Shown here one piece after another: positions 30,586-41,423 of a DNA stretch of 64,000 nucleotides (position 1 is the stretch's first letter; the number at the start of each line of letters is the position of its first letter). The stretch is from Trypanosoma brucei gambiense DAL972 (taxonomy: Eukaryota; Euglenozoa; Kinetoplastea; Trypanosomatida; Trypanosomatidae). The stretch spans positions 682,001-746,000 of the forward strand of contig NC_026742.1 in assembly GCF_000210295.1 (NCBI RefSeq), in the 5' to 3' direction. The notes beneath the pieces were generated by a model. It was not told where the DNA came from. It did not search any database and saw only the letters and a list, made by a program, of their open reading frames with translations. The position numbers and the translations under genes are program-made.

Positions 30586-31542
30586 GAGTATACATCTTAA
30601 CGGTTAATATACATCTACCATTGAACTGATGACGGAGCGTATTCGTTTATTAATTAATTAATTTATGAGTCACATATTTGAGCGATGGCTATTGATCGTC
30701 TACGTTACGATACTCTTTCTTCTTTTATTGTTAAAAGTTGTGTGTTTAATACCAATTTTGAGGAGCATCACATGTTATTGTTTTTTTTTATTTCATTATT
30801 TAGTACATTATCTATTATTGTTTTCTCTTAGTATCGTTTTGAGGTCTCTTCCTTTTTTTTCTTATACTGAATGAAACCGCTTGTTTCAAAACAATATTTG
30901 TTATACCCTTCTTCTACCTTCATTATCCATACACTCATGTATATATATATATATATATACATGCATACATATTTAAATAAGTGTTGATTTCTGTACCCAC
31001 TGGGTGAAGCAAGTACAGTGCGTGAAGGCAAAGCAAAGAAAAAGTATTGCTCTTGTTTTTTGTGTGAACTAGCGGGTAGTTTGCCTTTATTTTGCCTATT
31101 GTTGTTCCCCATTACACTCTTGTTTCGAATAGTTTACTTTTCTTTTTCTTTTTTATAATATTCTTTTATATTTTTCCCTTTCTGCCTGAGGAAGGTAGAG
31201 GAGGATGGAGCACGTTACACAATAACAAACAGAGAAGCACATATATTTGTATGTGCTTTTCATTAATCCCTTTGCCAATGTTACCTCCACTTTAACCGGA
31301 GTGAAGATTTAATATGATGGATATAAGTGTTTATCAATACATGTGCTTCTCTCCCCGTGTTTACATTTTTTCATAGTTTCGCTACTAGCATTTGATATCA
31401 TAGCATGTTACTACACTCCGTTATGTCTTTCTAACAACAGGAGTACAGCGACGGTTTAGTGTTTCGTTTATCTCCATCCTGTTCTCAGCAACATTTCAAT
31501 GTGATATGTATCGTTATTCAACAGGTGGCTGATGTAAGTGCT

Positions 31543-31573
<31 letters not shown>

Positions 31574-31879
31574 ATGTGTATTTGCTGTGTGCAATATTCT
31601 CCGTAACCTGTCCCCTGGTTTTTCTATCGCTAATGCCATTAACCTCTCGCATGTGTTTTGGTGCTGATATTGATGATGACAAGGGAATGTCAGGAAAGAG
31701 AAAAGGAGGAAGTGGAGGAGGGATAATAATAATAATAATAATATGGATGATGCGACTCTTGGTCTCACCACTTTATGTTGAGTCCTAGGAACTGCTGTTG
31801 GTTTGTCACTATAATGGGAAGGTGTGTCTAGTGTGTGAGGATATGCTTGACTGTTTAATTATGCAACAACGCTTAAATT
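30586..31879 (+). promoter_or_regulatory. Non-coding spacer between array genes, units 1 and 2
   Basis: 3' flank of copy 1 with ATTAATTAATTAATT at 30650-30664, T-rich tracts at 30780-30865 and an (AT)n tract at about 30938-30959. Then the start of unit 2 runs up to the assembly gap. Unit 2 has several private differences (a CCCCGTGTTTAC variant near 31353, and CATGTGTTTTGGTG for CATGAGTGGTGGTG near 31650). No other gene is visible. Confidence 0.55.
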
Positions 31880-31980
31880 NNNNNNNNNNNNNNNNNNNNN
31901 NNNNNNNNNNNNNNNNNNNNNNNNNNNNNNNNNNNNNNNNNNNNNNNNNNNNNNNNNNNNNNNNNNNNNNNNNNNNNNNN
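31880..31980. other. Assembly gap (101 N)
   Basis: Run of 101 N inside array unit 2; the round size suggests an arbitrary spacer, so the true missing length is unknown and further array units could be hidden here. Confidence 0.99.
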
Positions 31981-32600
31981 CGTACGCAGGTGCAGCCACG
32001 TCCCCTAAATGTGAAATACTGATTAAAATAATTCTTTCCCCTTCTTTGTTATTTCTTGACTTTTTCCCTAGTTACTAGTACCCTGCCTTGTCAACTGATT
32101 CTCTCCTTTCCTCCGCGCTTTTATGCACTAGTCAACCCCCAAAAAAGTCAGAGAATTAAAAAAAAAAAAAGAGCAATTAATCGTATTTGAGATCAGACTC
32201 CATCCAGCTCAGTCAAAGCCGAATAAGACAGAAACCTTATGTGTGTATGGGAGAAAAGCGATCGCTTCACTCACAGCGTTAACTTAAGAGAAAGTATGCG
32301 GACCACCGGCAGGAATTGAAACAGCGTCCATATTAGTGGATCGATAAAAAGCGACGTAGAATGAAACATTCATAGCCCCACATACCGCGCGGTATTGATG
32401 AGCCTCGTTAGCTGAGAGAGTCCTCTCACTTCTCATTCCACGAGCAATGTCACAGCGAAAGGCACGCGATGTATTTTTGGCCCTTCCTCCCATGCAATTT
32501 GTTACTTACCATAGGTTTTTGCCATCCGCGGCTACGCTCATTATATGTCACGGGCGATGTTCACTTGTTCATATGGTCCAGAATCGACAAATTGCACGAT
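31981..32600. other. Unrecognised 620-bp sequence inserted in unit 2
   Basis: This stretch has no counterpart in the other four units. It contains an A13 run at about 32159-32171, like a retroposon poly(A) tail, and more balanced base composition than the flanking repeat. It stops abruptly at 32600/32601, where phosphatase-gene homology resumes mid-codon-frame. I do not recognise it as ingi, RIME, SLACS or a VSG fragment. A 69-codon antisense frame (32284-32493) has no recognisable product. Confidence 0.7.
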
Positions 32601-32785
32601 ACTTTCGTGAAACGATGAACTCTCTCTCAGTGACAAGGCAGAAGATTCTTGGTAATGTTCTTAAGGAGCGACGCAACGTACCGATTCCGCCTCTCAAGCA
32701 GCACGTGATGAATCATGGATTTATGGAGGAGGCAAATGCCGCTATGAAGTTGGAGCAGATGCGACACACTCCTTCAAGACTTTAG
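32447..32785 (+). pseudogene. Chimeric remnant: unknown 5' part fused to the 3' end of the phosphatase gene
   Basis: From 32601 to the TAG at 32783-32785 the sequence equals the last 61 codons of the phosphatase gene (from residue 283). It is joined in frame to 51 codons of unrelated sequence, giving an open frame of 112 codons from ATG 32447. All catalytic motifs (DxDxT, motif II, motif IV) are missing, so it cannot be an active phosphatase. Whether the chimera is transcribed is unknown. It could be a true rearrangement or a clone/assembly join next to the gap. Confidence 0.75.
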
Positions 32786-33736
32786 GAGTATACATCTTAA
32801 CGGTTAATATACATCTACCATTGAACTGATGACGGAGCGTATTCGTTTATTAATTAATTAATTTATGAGTCACATATTTGAGCGATGGCTATTGATCGTG
32901 TACGTTACGATACTCTTTCTTCTTTTATTGTTAAAAGTTGTGTGTTTAATACCAATTTTGAGGAGCATCACATGTTATTTTTTTTTTATTTCATTATTTA
33001 GTACATTATCTATTATTGTTTTCTCTTAGTATCGTTTTGAGGTCTCTTCCTTTTTTTTCTTATACTGAATGAAACCGCTTGTTTCAAAACAATATTTGTT
33101 ATACCCTTCTTCTACCTTCATTATCCATACACTCATGTATATATATATATATATACATGCATACATATTTAAATAAGTGTTGATTTCTGTACCCACTGGG
33201 TGAAGCAAGTACAGTGCGTGAAGGCAAAGCAAAGAAAAAGTATTGCTCTTGTTTTTTGTGTGAACTAGCGGGTAGTTTGCCTTTATTTTGCCTATTGTTG
33301 TTCCCCATTACACTCTTGTTTCGAATAGTTTACTTTTCTTTTTCTTTTTTATAATATTCTTTTATATTTTTCCCTTTCTGCCTGAGGAAGGTAGAGGAGG
33401 ATGGAGCACGTTACACAATAACAAACAGAGAAGCACATATATTTGTATGTGCTTTTCATTAATCCCTTTGCCAATGTTACCTCCACTTTAACCGGAGTGA
33501 AGATTTAATATGATGGATATAAATGTTTATCAATACATGTGCTTCTCTCCTTGTTTTCATTTTTTCATAGTTTCGCTACTAGCATTTGATATCATAGCAT
33601 GTTACTACACTCCGTTATGTCTTTCTAACAACAGGAGTACAGCGACGGTTTAGTGTTTCGTTTATCTCCATCCTGTTCTCAGCAACATTTCAATGTGATA
33701 TGTATCGTTATTCAACAGGTGGCTGATGTAAGTGCT

Positions 33737-33767
<31 letters not shown>

Positions 33768-34484
33768 ATGTGTATTTGCTGTGTGCAATATTCTCCGTAA
33801 CCTGTCCCCTGGTTTTTCTATCGCTAATGCCATTAACCTCTCGCATGAGTGGTGGTGCTGATATTGATGATGACAAGGGAATGTCAGGAAAGAGAAAAGG
33901 AGGAAGTGGAGGAGGGATAATAATAATAATAATAATATGGATGATGCGACTCTTGGTCTCACCACTTTATGTTGAGTCCTAGGAACTGCTGTTGGTTTGT
34001 CACTATAATGGGAAGGTGTGTCTAGTGTGTGAGGATATGCTTGACTGTTTAATTATGCAACAACGCTTAAATTCATTCCAGTCGCATCGTTACTTTACCA
34101 CATCTAACAATTATGAGTGTTTTTACTCTGTATATGTTTATTGCGTGATATGTGTGTGCTCATTATAGAAAGTGCTGCACTTGCGCTCCCATTTCAATCG
34201 TAATCCATTTCACTCTTTTTCTTTTAATTCTTTCTTACCCTTTCTCATTTTGAAACAAACAAAAGGAAGGAAAGCTTTTGTGTTTGACGAGTAATTCCCA
34301 ACAGTAACAAGACAAAATTTGGTTGATTAGGTTTCCAACGTCATAATATACGGCTGAACTTGTCGAAGGTTATATTCCTCAGGAAAAATTATTGGAAGGA
34401 TCCCAAAAATTTTAATAAAAGGATAAACCCACAGAGAAGTTGTTATTACTTTTACACGTATACCCAACTGGAACTCATTGAAAT
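32786..34484 (+). promoter_or_regulatory. Non-coding spacer, unit 2 tail and unit 3 leader
   Basis: Same organisation as the unit 1 spacer: (AT)n tract around 33137-33155, T-rich tracts, (TA)n-(TG)n at about 33737-33770, AAT run at 33917-33937 and a pyrimidine tract before the gene at 34485. No additional gene. Confidence 0.5.
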
Positions 34485-35516
34485 ATGGTGAGGACGACAC
34501 GCTTTTCACGCAACAGTTCCAAACCACTGTTTCAGCAATTACAGCTTATTACATCGTATGGACTCTTTCAGGAGTATCCACCCATTTGGCCACTTCCCCT
34601 TCCACCTCAACAACCTCGTGATACGGGAAAACCCACACTGGTACTTGATATTGATGAAACACTGATTCATACTGTAGGGATGCGGAATGAGGGGTCGGAT
34701 TCTGTCTCCTTCAGTTTCTTCCTGCGTCCACATGCGAAGGAATTTCTCGCAGAGGTACGTGAACTGTACGAAGTTGTGTTCTGGACGGCTGGTACCGCAT
34801 CCTACTGCTCAGCTGTTATGGATGCACTGGAGGTGCAGGTGTTACAACTCCCACGATCATTTTACAATATTGATGAACTCCGCGTAGAGGCACGTGGTGG
34901 AATCTCCACCAAGAATGTTAACTTCTATGCCCTTTCCCGAACTCAAACGTTACAAGGGCATAATTACATGAAATATCTTCCAATGCTTGGCAGACCATTG
35001 AATCGTGTCATAATGGTAGATGACAATGTGCGCAGCTTTCCTCTTCATCCACGTAACGGTGTTAAGATCGAACCCTTCCTACCGAATGAACGTGCTTTAT
35101 CCGAATATGCCCGCATAGTAACCGATGAGGTGAAATATGGTCAAGTTGGTCAGCGGCAGTATGAAGGCGAAATGGCAAAAGTCATTGAGCGTGGTGAGGA
35201 AGAGGTAGCGCGATTGCAAGCGGATCATGCCCTTATGGATCTGATTCCAATGCTACGCTCTGCGGCTTCTTCAACTGATTTGACTCATGAATTAGACCAT
35301 TGGCGTGCGGATGAGTACACAAAGTGTGACGACTTTCGTGAAACGATGAACTCTCTCTCAGTGACAAGGCAGAAGATTCTTGGTAATGTTCTTAAGGAGC
35401 GACGCAACGTACCGATTCCGCCTCTCAAGCAGCACGTGATGAATCATGGATTTATGGAGGAGGCAAATGCCGCTATGAAGTTGGAGCAGATGCGACACAC
35501 TCCTTCAAGACTTTAG
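34485..35516 (+). CDS. NLI-interacting-factor/SCP-type HAD phosphatase-like protein, copy 3 (type B)
   Basis: 343 residues, identical to copy 1 except residues 177, 178, 180 and 181: motif IV here reads VIMVDDNVRSF (D179-D180-N181). A double acid at 179-180 is more like catalytically competent FCP/SCP members, where the acid after the strand helps hold Mg2+. D55, D57 and T101 are unchanged. Substrate unknown. Leader and 3' flank match the other units. Confidence 0.88.
   Translation: MVRTTRFSRNSSKPLFQQLQLITSYGLFQEYPPIWPLPLPPQQPRDTGKPTLVLDIDETLIHTVGMRNEGSDSVSFSFFLRPHAKEFLAEVRELYEVVFWTAGTASYCSAVMDALEVQVLQLPRSFYNIDELRVEARGGISTKNVNFYALSRTQTLQGHNYMKYLPMLGRPLNRVIMVDDNVRSFPLHPRNGVKIEPFLPNERALSEYARIVTDEVKYGQVGQRQYEGEMAKVIERGEEEVARLQADHALMDLIPMLRSAASSTDLTHELDHWRADEYTKCDDFRETMNSLSVTRQKILGNVLKERRNVPIPPLKQHVMNHGFMEEANAAMKLEQMRHTPSRL
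35013..35027 (+). other. Type B motif IV block (copy 3)
   Basis: Five codons for M-V-D-D-N in place of V-I-D-S-D; flanking coding sequence is the same as in type A copies. Confidence 0.95.
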
Positions 35517-36467
35517 GAGTATACATCTTAACGGTTAATATACATCTACCATTGAACTGATGACGGAGCGTATTCGTTTATTAATTAATTAATTTATGAG
35601 TCACATATTTGAGCGATGGCTATTGATCGTCTACGTTACGATACTCTTTCTTCTTTTATTGTTAAAAGTTGTGTGTTTAATACCAATTTTGAGGAGCATC
35701 ACATGTTATTGTTTTTTTTTATTTCATTATTTAGTACATTATCTATTATTGTTTTCTCTTAGTATCGTTTTGAGGTCTCTTCCTTTTTTTTCTTATACTG
35801 AATGAAACCGCTTGTTTCAAAACAATATTTGTTATACCCTTCTTCTACCTTCATTATCCATACACTCATGTATATATATATATATACATGCATACATATT
35901 TAAATAAGTGTTGATTTCTGTACCCACTGGGTGAAGCAAGTACAGTGCGTGAAGGCAAAGCAAAGAAAAAGTATTGCTCTTGTTTTTTGTGTGAACTAGC
36001 GGGTAGTTTGCCTTTATTTTGCCTATTGTTGTTCCCCATTACACTCTTGTTTCGAATAGTTTACTTTTCTTTTTCTTTTTTATAATATTCTTTTATATTT
36101 TTCCCTTTCTGCCTGAGGAAGGTAGAGGAGGATGGAGCACGTTACACAATAACAAACAGAGAAGCACATATATTTGTATGTGCTTTTCATTAATCCCTTT
36201 GCCAATGTTACCTCCACTTTAACCGGAGTGAAGATTTAATATGATGGATATAAATGTTTATCAATACATGTGCTTCTCTCCTTGTTTTCATTTTTTCATA
36301 GTTTCGCTACTAGCATTTGATATCATAGCATGTTACTACACTCCGTTATGTCTTTCTAACAACAGGAGTACAGCGACGGTTTAGTGTTTCGTTTATCTCC
36401 ATCCTGTTCTCAGCAACATTTCAATGTGATATGTATCGTTATTCAACAGGTGGCTGATGTAAGTGCT

Positions 36468-36498
<31 letters not shown>

Positions 36499-37215
36499 AT
36501 GTGTATTTGCTGTGTGCAATATTCTCCGTAACCTGTCCCCTGGTTTTTCTATCGCTAATGCCATTAACCTCTCGCATGAGTGGTGGTGCTGATATTGATG
36601 ATGACAAGGGAATGTCAGGAAAGAGAAAAGGAGGAAGTGGAGGAGGGATAATAATAATAATAATAATATGGATGATGCGACTCTTGGTCTCACCACTTTA
36701 TGTTGAGTCCTAGGAACTGCTGTTGGTTTGTCACTATAATGGGAAGGTGTGTCTAGTGTGTGAGGATATGCTTGACTGTTTAATTATGCAACAACGCTTA
36801 AATTCATTCCAGTCGCATCGTTACTTTACCACATCTAACAATTATGAGTGTTTTTACTCTGTATATGTTTATTGCGTGATATGTGTGTGCTCATTATAGA
36901 AAGTGCTGCACTTGCGCTCCCATTTCAATCGTAATCCATTTCACTCTTTTTCTTTTAATTCTTTCTTACCCTTTCTCATTTTGAAACAAACAAAAGGAAG
37001 GAAAGCTTTTGTGTTTGACGAGTAATTCCCAACAGTAACAAGACAAAATTTGGTTGATTAGGTTTCCAACGTCATAATATACGGCTGAACTTGTCGAAGG
37101 TTATATTCCTCAGGAAAAATTATTGGAAGGATCCCAAAAATTTTAATAAAAGGATAAACCCACAGAGAAGTTGTTATTACTTTTACACGTATACCCAACT
37201 GGAACTCATTGAAAT
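35517..37215 (+). promoter_or_regulatory. Non-coding spacer, unit 3 tail and unit 4 leader
   Basis: Same spacer as elsewhere in the array. The compound microsatellite here has a shorter TA part and a longer TG part (about 36467-36500) than in units 1-3. No additional gene. Confidence 0.5.
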
Positions 37216-38686
37216 ATGGTGAGGACGACACGCTTTTCACGCAACAGTTCCAAACCACTGTTTCAGCAATTACAGCTTATTACATCGTATGGACTCTTTC
37301 AGGAGTATCCACCCATTTGGCCACTTCCCCTTCCACCTCAACAACCTCGTGATACGGGAAAACCCACACTGGTACTTGATATTGATGAAACACTGATTCA
37401 TACTGTAGGGATGCGGAATGAGGGGTCGGATTCTGTCTCCTTCAGTTTCTTCCTGCGTCCACATGCGAAGGAATTTCTCGCAGAGGTACGTGAACTGTAC
37501 GAAGTTGTGTTCTGGACGGCTGGTACCGCATCCTACTGCTCAGCTGTTATGGATGCACTGGAGGTGCAGGTGTTACAACTCCCACGATCATTTTACAATA
37601 TTGATGAACTCCGCGTAGAGGCACGTGGTGGAATCTCCACCAAGAATGTTAACTTCTATGCCCTTTCCCGAACTCAAACGTTACAAGGGCATAATTACAT
37701 GAAATATCTTCCAATGCTTGGCAGACCATTGAATCGTGTCATAGTGATCGACAGTGATGTGCGCAGCTTTCCTCTTCATCCACGTAACGGTGTTAAGATC
37801 GAACCCTTCCTACCGAATGAACGTGCTTTATCCGAATATGCCCGCATAGTAACCGATGAGGTGAAATATGGTCAAGTTGGTCAGCGGCAGTATGAAGGCG
37901 AAATGGCAAAAGTCATTGAGCGTGGTGAGGAAGAGGTAGCGCGATTGCAAGCGGATCATGCCCTTATGGATCTGATTCCAATGCTACGCTCTGCGGCTTC
38001 TTCAACTGATTTGACTCATGAATTAGACCATTGGCGTGCGGATGAGTACACAAAGTGTGACGACTTTCGTGAAACGATGAACTCTCTCTCAGTGACAAGG
38101 CAGAAGATTCTTGGTAATGTTCTTAAGGAGCGACGCAACGTACCGATTCCGCCTCTCAAGCAGCACGTGATGAATCATGGATTTATGGAGGAGGCAAATG
38201 CCGCTATGAAGTTGGAGCAGATGCGACACACTCCTTCAAGACTTTAGGAGTATACATCTTAACGGTTAATATACATCTACCATTGAACTGATGACGGAGC
38301 GTATTCGTTTATTAATTAATTAATTTATGAGTCACATATTTGAGCGATGGCTATTGATCGTCTACGTTACGATACTCTTTCTTCTTTTATTGTTAAAAGT
38401 TGTGTGTTTAATACCAATTTTGAGGAGCATCACATGTTATTGTTTTTTTTTATTTCATTATTTAGTACATTATCTATTATTGTTTTCTCTTAGTATCGTT
38501 TCGAGGTCTCTTCCTTTTTTTTCTTATACTGAATGAAACCGCTTGTTTCAAAACAATATTTGTTATACCCTTCTTCTACCTTCATTATCCATACACTCAT
38601 GTATATATATATATACATGCATACATATTTAAATAAGTGTTGATTTCTGTACCCACTGGGTGAAGCAAGTACAGTGCGTGAAGGCA
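35958..38686 (+). repeat. Phosphatase-gene tandem array, unit 4
   Basis: 2729-bp unit with the type A gene. Private TTTCGAGGTC variant near 38500. Confidence 0.92.
37216..38247 (+). CDS. NLI-interacting-factor/SCP-type HAD phosphatase-like protein, copy 4 (type A)
   Basis: 343 residues, the same protein as copy 1, with motif IV VIVIDSDVRSF (block 37744-37758). Nucleophile D55 and D57 intact. It lies between two type B copies, so both types are interspersed rather than grouped. Confidence 0.88.
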   Translation: MVRTTRFSRNSSKPLFQQLQLITSYGLFQEYPPIWPLPLPPQQPRDTGKPTLVLDIDETLIHTVGMRNEGSDSVSFSFFLRPHAKEFLAEVRELYEVVFWTAGTASYCSAVMDALEVQVLQLPRSFYNIDELRVEARGGISTKNVNFYALSRTQTLQGHNYMKYLPMLGRPLNRVIVIDSDVRSFPLHPRNGVKIEPFLPNERALSEYARIVTDEVKYGQVGQRQYEGEMAKVIERGEEEVARLQADHALMDLIPMLRSAASSTDLTHELDHWRADEYTKCDDFRETMNSLSVTRQKILGNVLKERRNVPIPPLKQHVMNHGFMEEANAAMKLEQMRHTPSRL

Positions 38687-39196
38687 AAGCAAAGAAAAAG
38701 TATTGCTCTTGTTTTTTGTGTGAACTAGCGGGTAGTTTGCCTTTATTTTGCCTATTGTTGTTCCCCATTACACTCTTGTTTCGAATAGTTTACTTTTCTT
38801 TTTCTTTTTTATAATATTCTTTTATATTTTTCCCTTTCTGCCTGAGGAAGGTAGAGGAGGATGGAGCACGTTACACAATAACAAACAGAGAAGCACATAT
38901 ATTTGTATGTGCTTTTCATTAATCCCTTTGCCAATGTTACCTCCACTTTAACCGGAGTGAAGATTTAATATGATGGATATAAATGTTTATCAATACATGT
39001 GCTTCTCTCCTTGTTTTCATTTTTTCATAGTTTCGCTACTAGCATTTGATATCATAGCATGTTACTACACTCCGTTATGTCTTTCTAACAACAGGAGTAC
39101 AGCGACGGTTTAGTGTTTCGTTTATCTCCATCCTGTTCTCAGCAACATTTCAATGTGATATGTATCGTTATTCAACAGGTGGCTGATGTAAGTGCT

Positions 39197-39227
<31 letters not shown>

Positions 39228-39944
39228 ATGTGTATTTGCTGTGTGCAATATTCTCCGTAACCTGTCCCCTGGTTTTTCTATCGCTAATGCCATTAACCTC
39301 TCGCATGAGTGGTGGTGCTGATATTGATGATGACAAGGGAATGTCAGGAAAGAGAAAAGGAGGAAGTGGAGGAGGGATAATAATAATAATAATAATATGG
39401 ATGATGCGACTCTTGGTCTCACCACTTTATGTTGAGTCCTAGGAACTGCTGTTGGTTTGTCACTATAATGGGAAGGTGTGTCTAGTGTGTGAGGATATGC
39501 TTGACTGTTTAATTATGCAACAACGCTTAAATTCATTCCAGTCGCATCGTTACTTTACCACATCTAACAATTATGAGTGTTTTTACTCTGTATATGTTTA
39601 TTGCGTGATATGTGTGTGCTCATTATAGAAAGTGCTGCACTTGCGCTCCCATTTCAATCGTAATCCATTTCACTCTTTTTCTTTTAATTCTTTCTTACCC
39701 TTTCTCATTTTGAAACAAACAAAAGGAAGGAAAGCTTTTGTGTTTGACGAGTAATTCCCAACAGTAACAAGACAAAATTTGGTTGATTAGGTTTCCAACG
39801 TCATAATATACGGCTGAACTTGTCGAAGGTTATATTCCTCAGGAAAAATTATTGGAAGGATCCCAAAAATTTTAATAAAAGGATAAACCCACAGAGAAGT
39901 TGTTATTACTTTTACACGTATACCCAACTGGAACTCATTGAAAT
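38248..39944 (+). promoter_or_regulatory. Non-coding spacer, unit 4 tail and unit 5 leader
   Basis: Same spacer as elsewhere in the array, with (AT)n around 38600-38615 shorter than in units 1 and 2. No additional gene. Confidence 0.5.
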
Positions 39945-41406
39945 ATGGTGAGGACGACACGCTTTTCACGCAACAGTTCCAAACCACTGTTTCAGCAATT
40001 ACAGCTTATTACATCGTATGGACTCTTTCAGGAGTATCCACCCATTTGGCCACTTCCCCTTCCACCTCAACAACCTCGTGATACGGGAAAACCCACACTG
40101 GTACTTGATATTGATGAAACACTGATTCATACTGTAGGGATGCGGAATGAGGGGTCGGATTCTGTCTCCTTCAGTTTCTTCCTGCGTCCACATGCGAAGG
40201 AATTTCTCGCAGAGGTACGTGAACTGTACGAAGTTGTGTTCTGGACGGCTGGTACCGCATCCTACTGCTCAGCTGTTATGGATGCACTGGAGGTGCAGGT
40301 GTTACAACTCCCACGATCATTTTACAATATTGATGAACTCCGCGTAGAGGCACGTGGTGGAATCTCCACCAAGAATGTTAACTTCTATGCCCTTTCCCGA
40401 ACTCAAACGTTACAAGGGCATAATTACATGAAATATCTTCCAATGCTTGGCAGACCATTGAATCGTGTCATAATGGTAGATGACAATGTGCGCAGCTTTC
40501 CTCTCCATCCACGTAACGGTGTTAAGATCGAACCCTTCCTACCGAATGAACGTGCTTTATCCGAATATGCCCGCATAGTAACCGATGAGGTGAAATATGG
40601 TCAAGTTGGTCAGCGGCAGTATGAAGGCGAAATGGCAAAAGTCATTGAGCGTGGTGAGGAAGAGGTAGCGCGATTGCAAGCGGATCATGCCCTTATGGAT
40701 CTGATTCCAATGCTACGCTCTGCGGCTTCTTCAACTGATTTGACTCATGAATTAGACCATTGGCGTGCGGATGAGTACACAAAGTGTGACGACTTTCGTG
40801 AAACGATGAACTCTCTCTCAGTGACAAGGCAGAAGATTCTTGGTAATGTTCTTAAGGAGCGACGCAACGTACCGATTCCGCCTCTCAAGCAGCACGTGAT
40901 GAATCATGGATTTATGGAGGAGGCAAATGCCGCTATGAAGTTGGAGCAGATGCGACACACTCCTTCAAGACTTTAGGAGTATACATCTTAACGGTTAATA
41001 TACATCTACCATTGAACTGATGACGGAGCGTATTCGTTTATTAATTAATTAATTTATGAGTCACATATTTGAGCGATGGCTATTGATCGTGTACGTTACG
41101 ATACTCTTTCTTCTTTTATTGTTAAAAGTTGTGTGTTTAATACCAATTTTGAGGAGCATCACATGTTATTGTTTTTTTTTTATTTCATTATTTAGTACAT
41201 TATCTATTATTGTTTTTTCTTAGTATCGTTTTGAGGTCTCTTCCTTTTTTTTCTTATACTGAATGAAACCGCTTGTTTCAAAACAATATTTGTTATACCC
41301 TTCTTCTACCTTCATTATCCATGCACTCATGTATATATATATATACATGCATACATATTTAAATAAGTGTTGATTTCTGTACCCACTGGGTGAAGCAAGT
41401 ACAGTG
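38687..41406 (+). repeat. Phosphatase-gene tandem array, unit 5 (last)
   Basis: 2720 bp, near identical to unit 3. Homology ends at about 41406, where the shared TACAGTG passes into unique sequence 18 bp before the start codon of the next gene. Confidence 0.9.
39945..40976 (+). CDS. NLI-interacting-factor/SCP-type HAD phosphatase-like protein, copy 5 (type B)
   Basis: 343 residues, the same protein as copy 3, with motif IV VIMVDDNVRSF (block 40473-40487) and one silent T-to-C change just after (CTCTCCATCC for CTCTTCATCC near 40505). It is the last gene of the array. Confidence 0.88.
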   Translation: MVRTTRFSRNSSKPLFQQLQLITSYGLFQEYPPIWPLPLPPQQPRDTGKPTLVLDIDETLIHTVGMRNEGSDSVSFSFFLRPHAKEFLAEVRELYEVVFWTAGTASYCSAVMDALEVQVLQLPRSFYNIDELRVEARGGISTKNVNFYALSRTQTLQGHNYMKYLPMLGRPLNRVIMVDDNVRSFPLHPRNGVKIEPFLPNERALSEYARIVTDEVKYGQVGQRQYEGEMAKVIERGEEEVARLQADHALMDLIPMLRSAASSTDLTHELDHWRADEYTKCDDFRETMNSLSVTRQKILGNVLKERRNVPIPPLKQHVMNHGFMEEANAAMKLEQMRHTPSRL

Positions 41407-41423
41407 ACTGTAGTGATCTGGAG
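40977..41423 (+). promoter_or_regulatory. Array unit 5 tail acting as leader of the next gene
   Basis: The repeat's own 3' flank runs to within 18 bp of ATG 41424. A T-rich tract ending in CTTAG (41208-41222) and another at 41240-41253 could supply the splice acceptor for the downstream gene, which therefore uses repeat-derived sequence as its 5' region. Confidence 0.5.

Larger units (their letters stand above)
28296..31030 (+). repeat. Phosphatase-gene tandem array, unit 1
   Basis: 2735-bp unit, from AAGCAAAG at 28296 to the same motif at 31031. Its left edge lies 48 bp after the RPS3 stop. It carries some private substitutions against units 3-5 (for example GAAGTAGCGG in place of GAACTAGCGG near 28334). 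Confidence 0.9.
31031..33226 (+). repeat. Phosphatase-gene tandem array, unit 2 (broken)
   Basis: 2196 bp including the N gap, against about 2730 in intact units. Homology to the other units covers 31031-31879 (left, non-coding) and 32601-33226 (gene 3' end plus flank). The middle of the unit (most of the gene and its leader) is replaced by Ns and 620 bp of unrelated sequence. Confidence 0.85.
33227..35957 (+). repeat. Phosphatase-gene tandem array, unit 3
   Basis: 2731-bp unit, near identical to units 4 and 5, with small changes in microsatellite length. Confidence 0.92.

Noticed and set aside
32300..32350. tRNA-like B-box sequence on the minus strand
   Set aside because: TTCAATTCC resembles a T-loop, but flanking bases do not pair as a T stem and no acceptor stem was found.
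32284..32493. Antisense 69-codon ORF in the foreign 620 bp
   Set aside because: Considered as a retroposon or VSG fragment but no motif could be recognised; left undescribed beyond the region entry.
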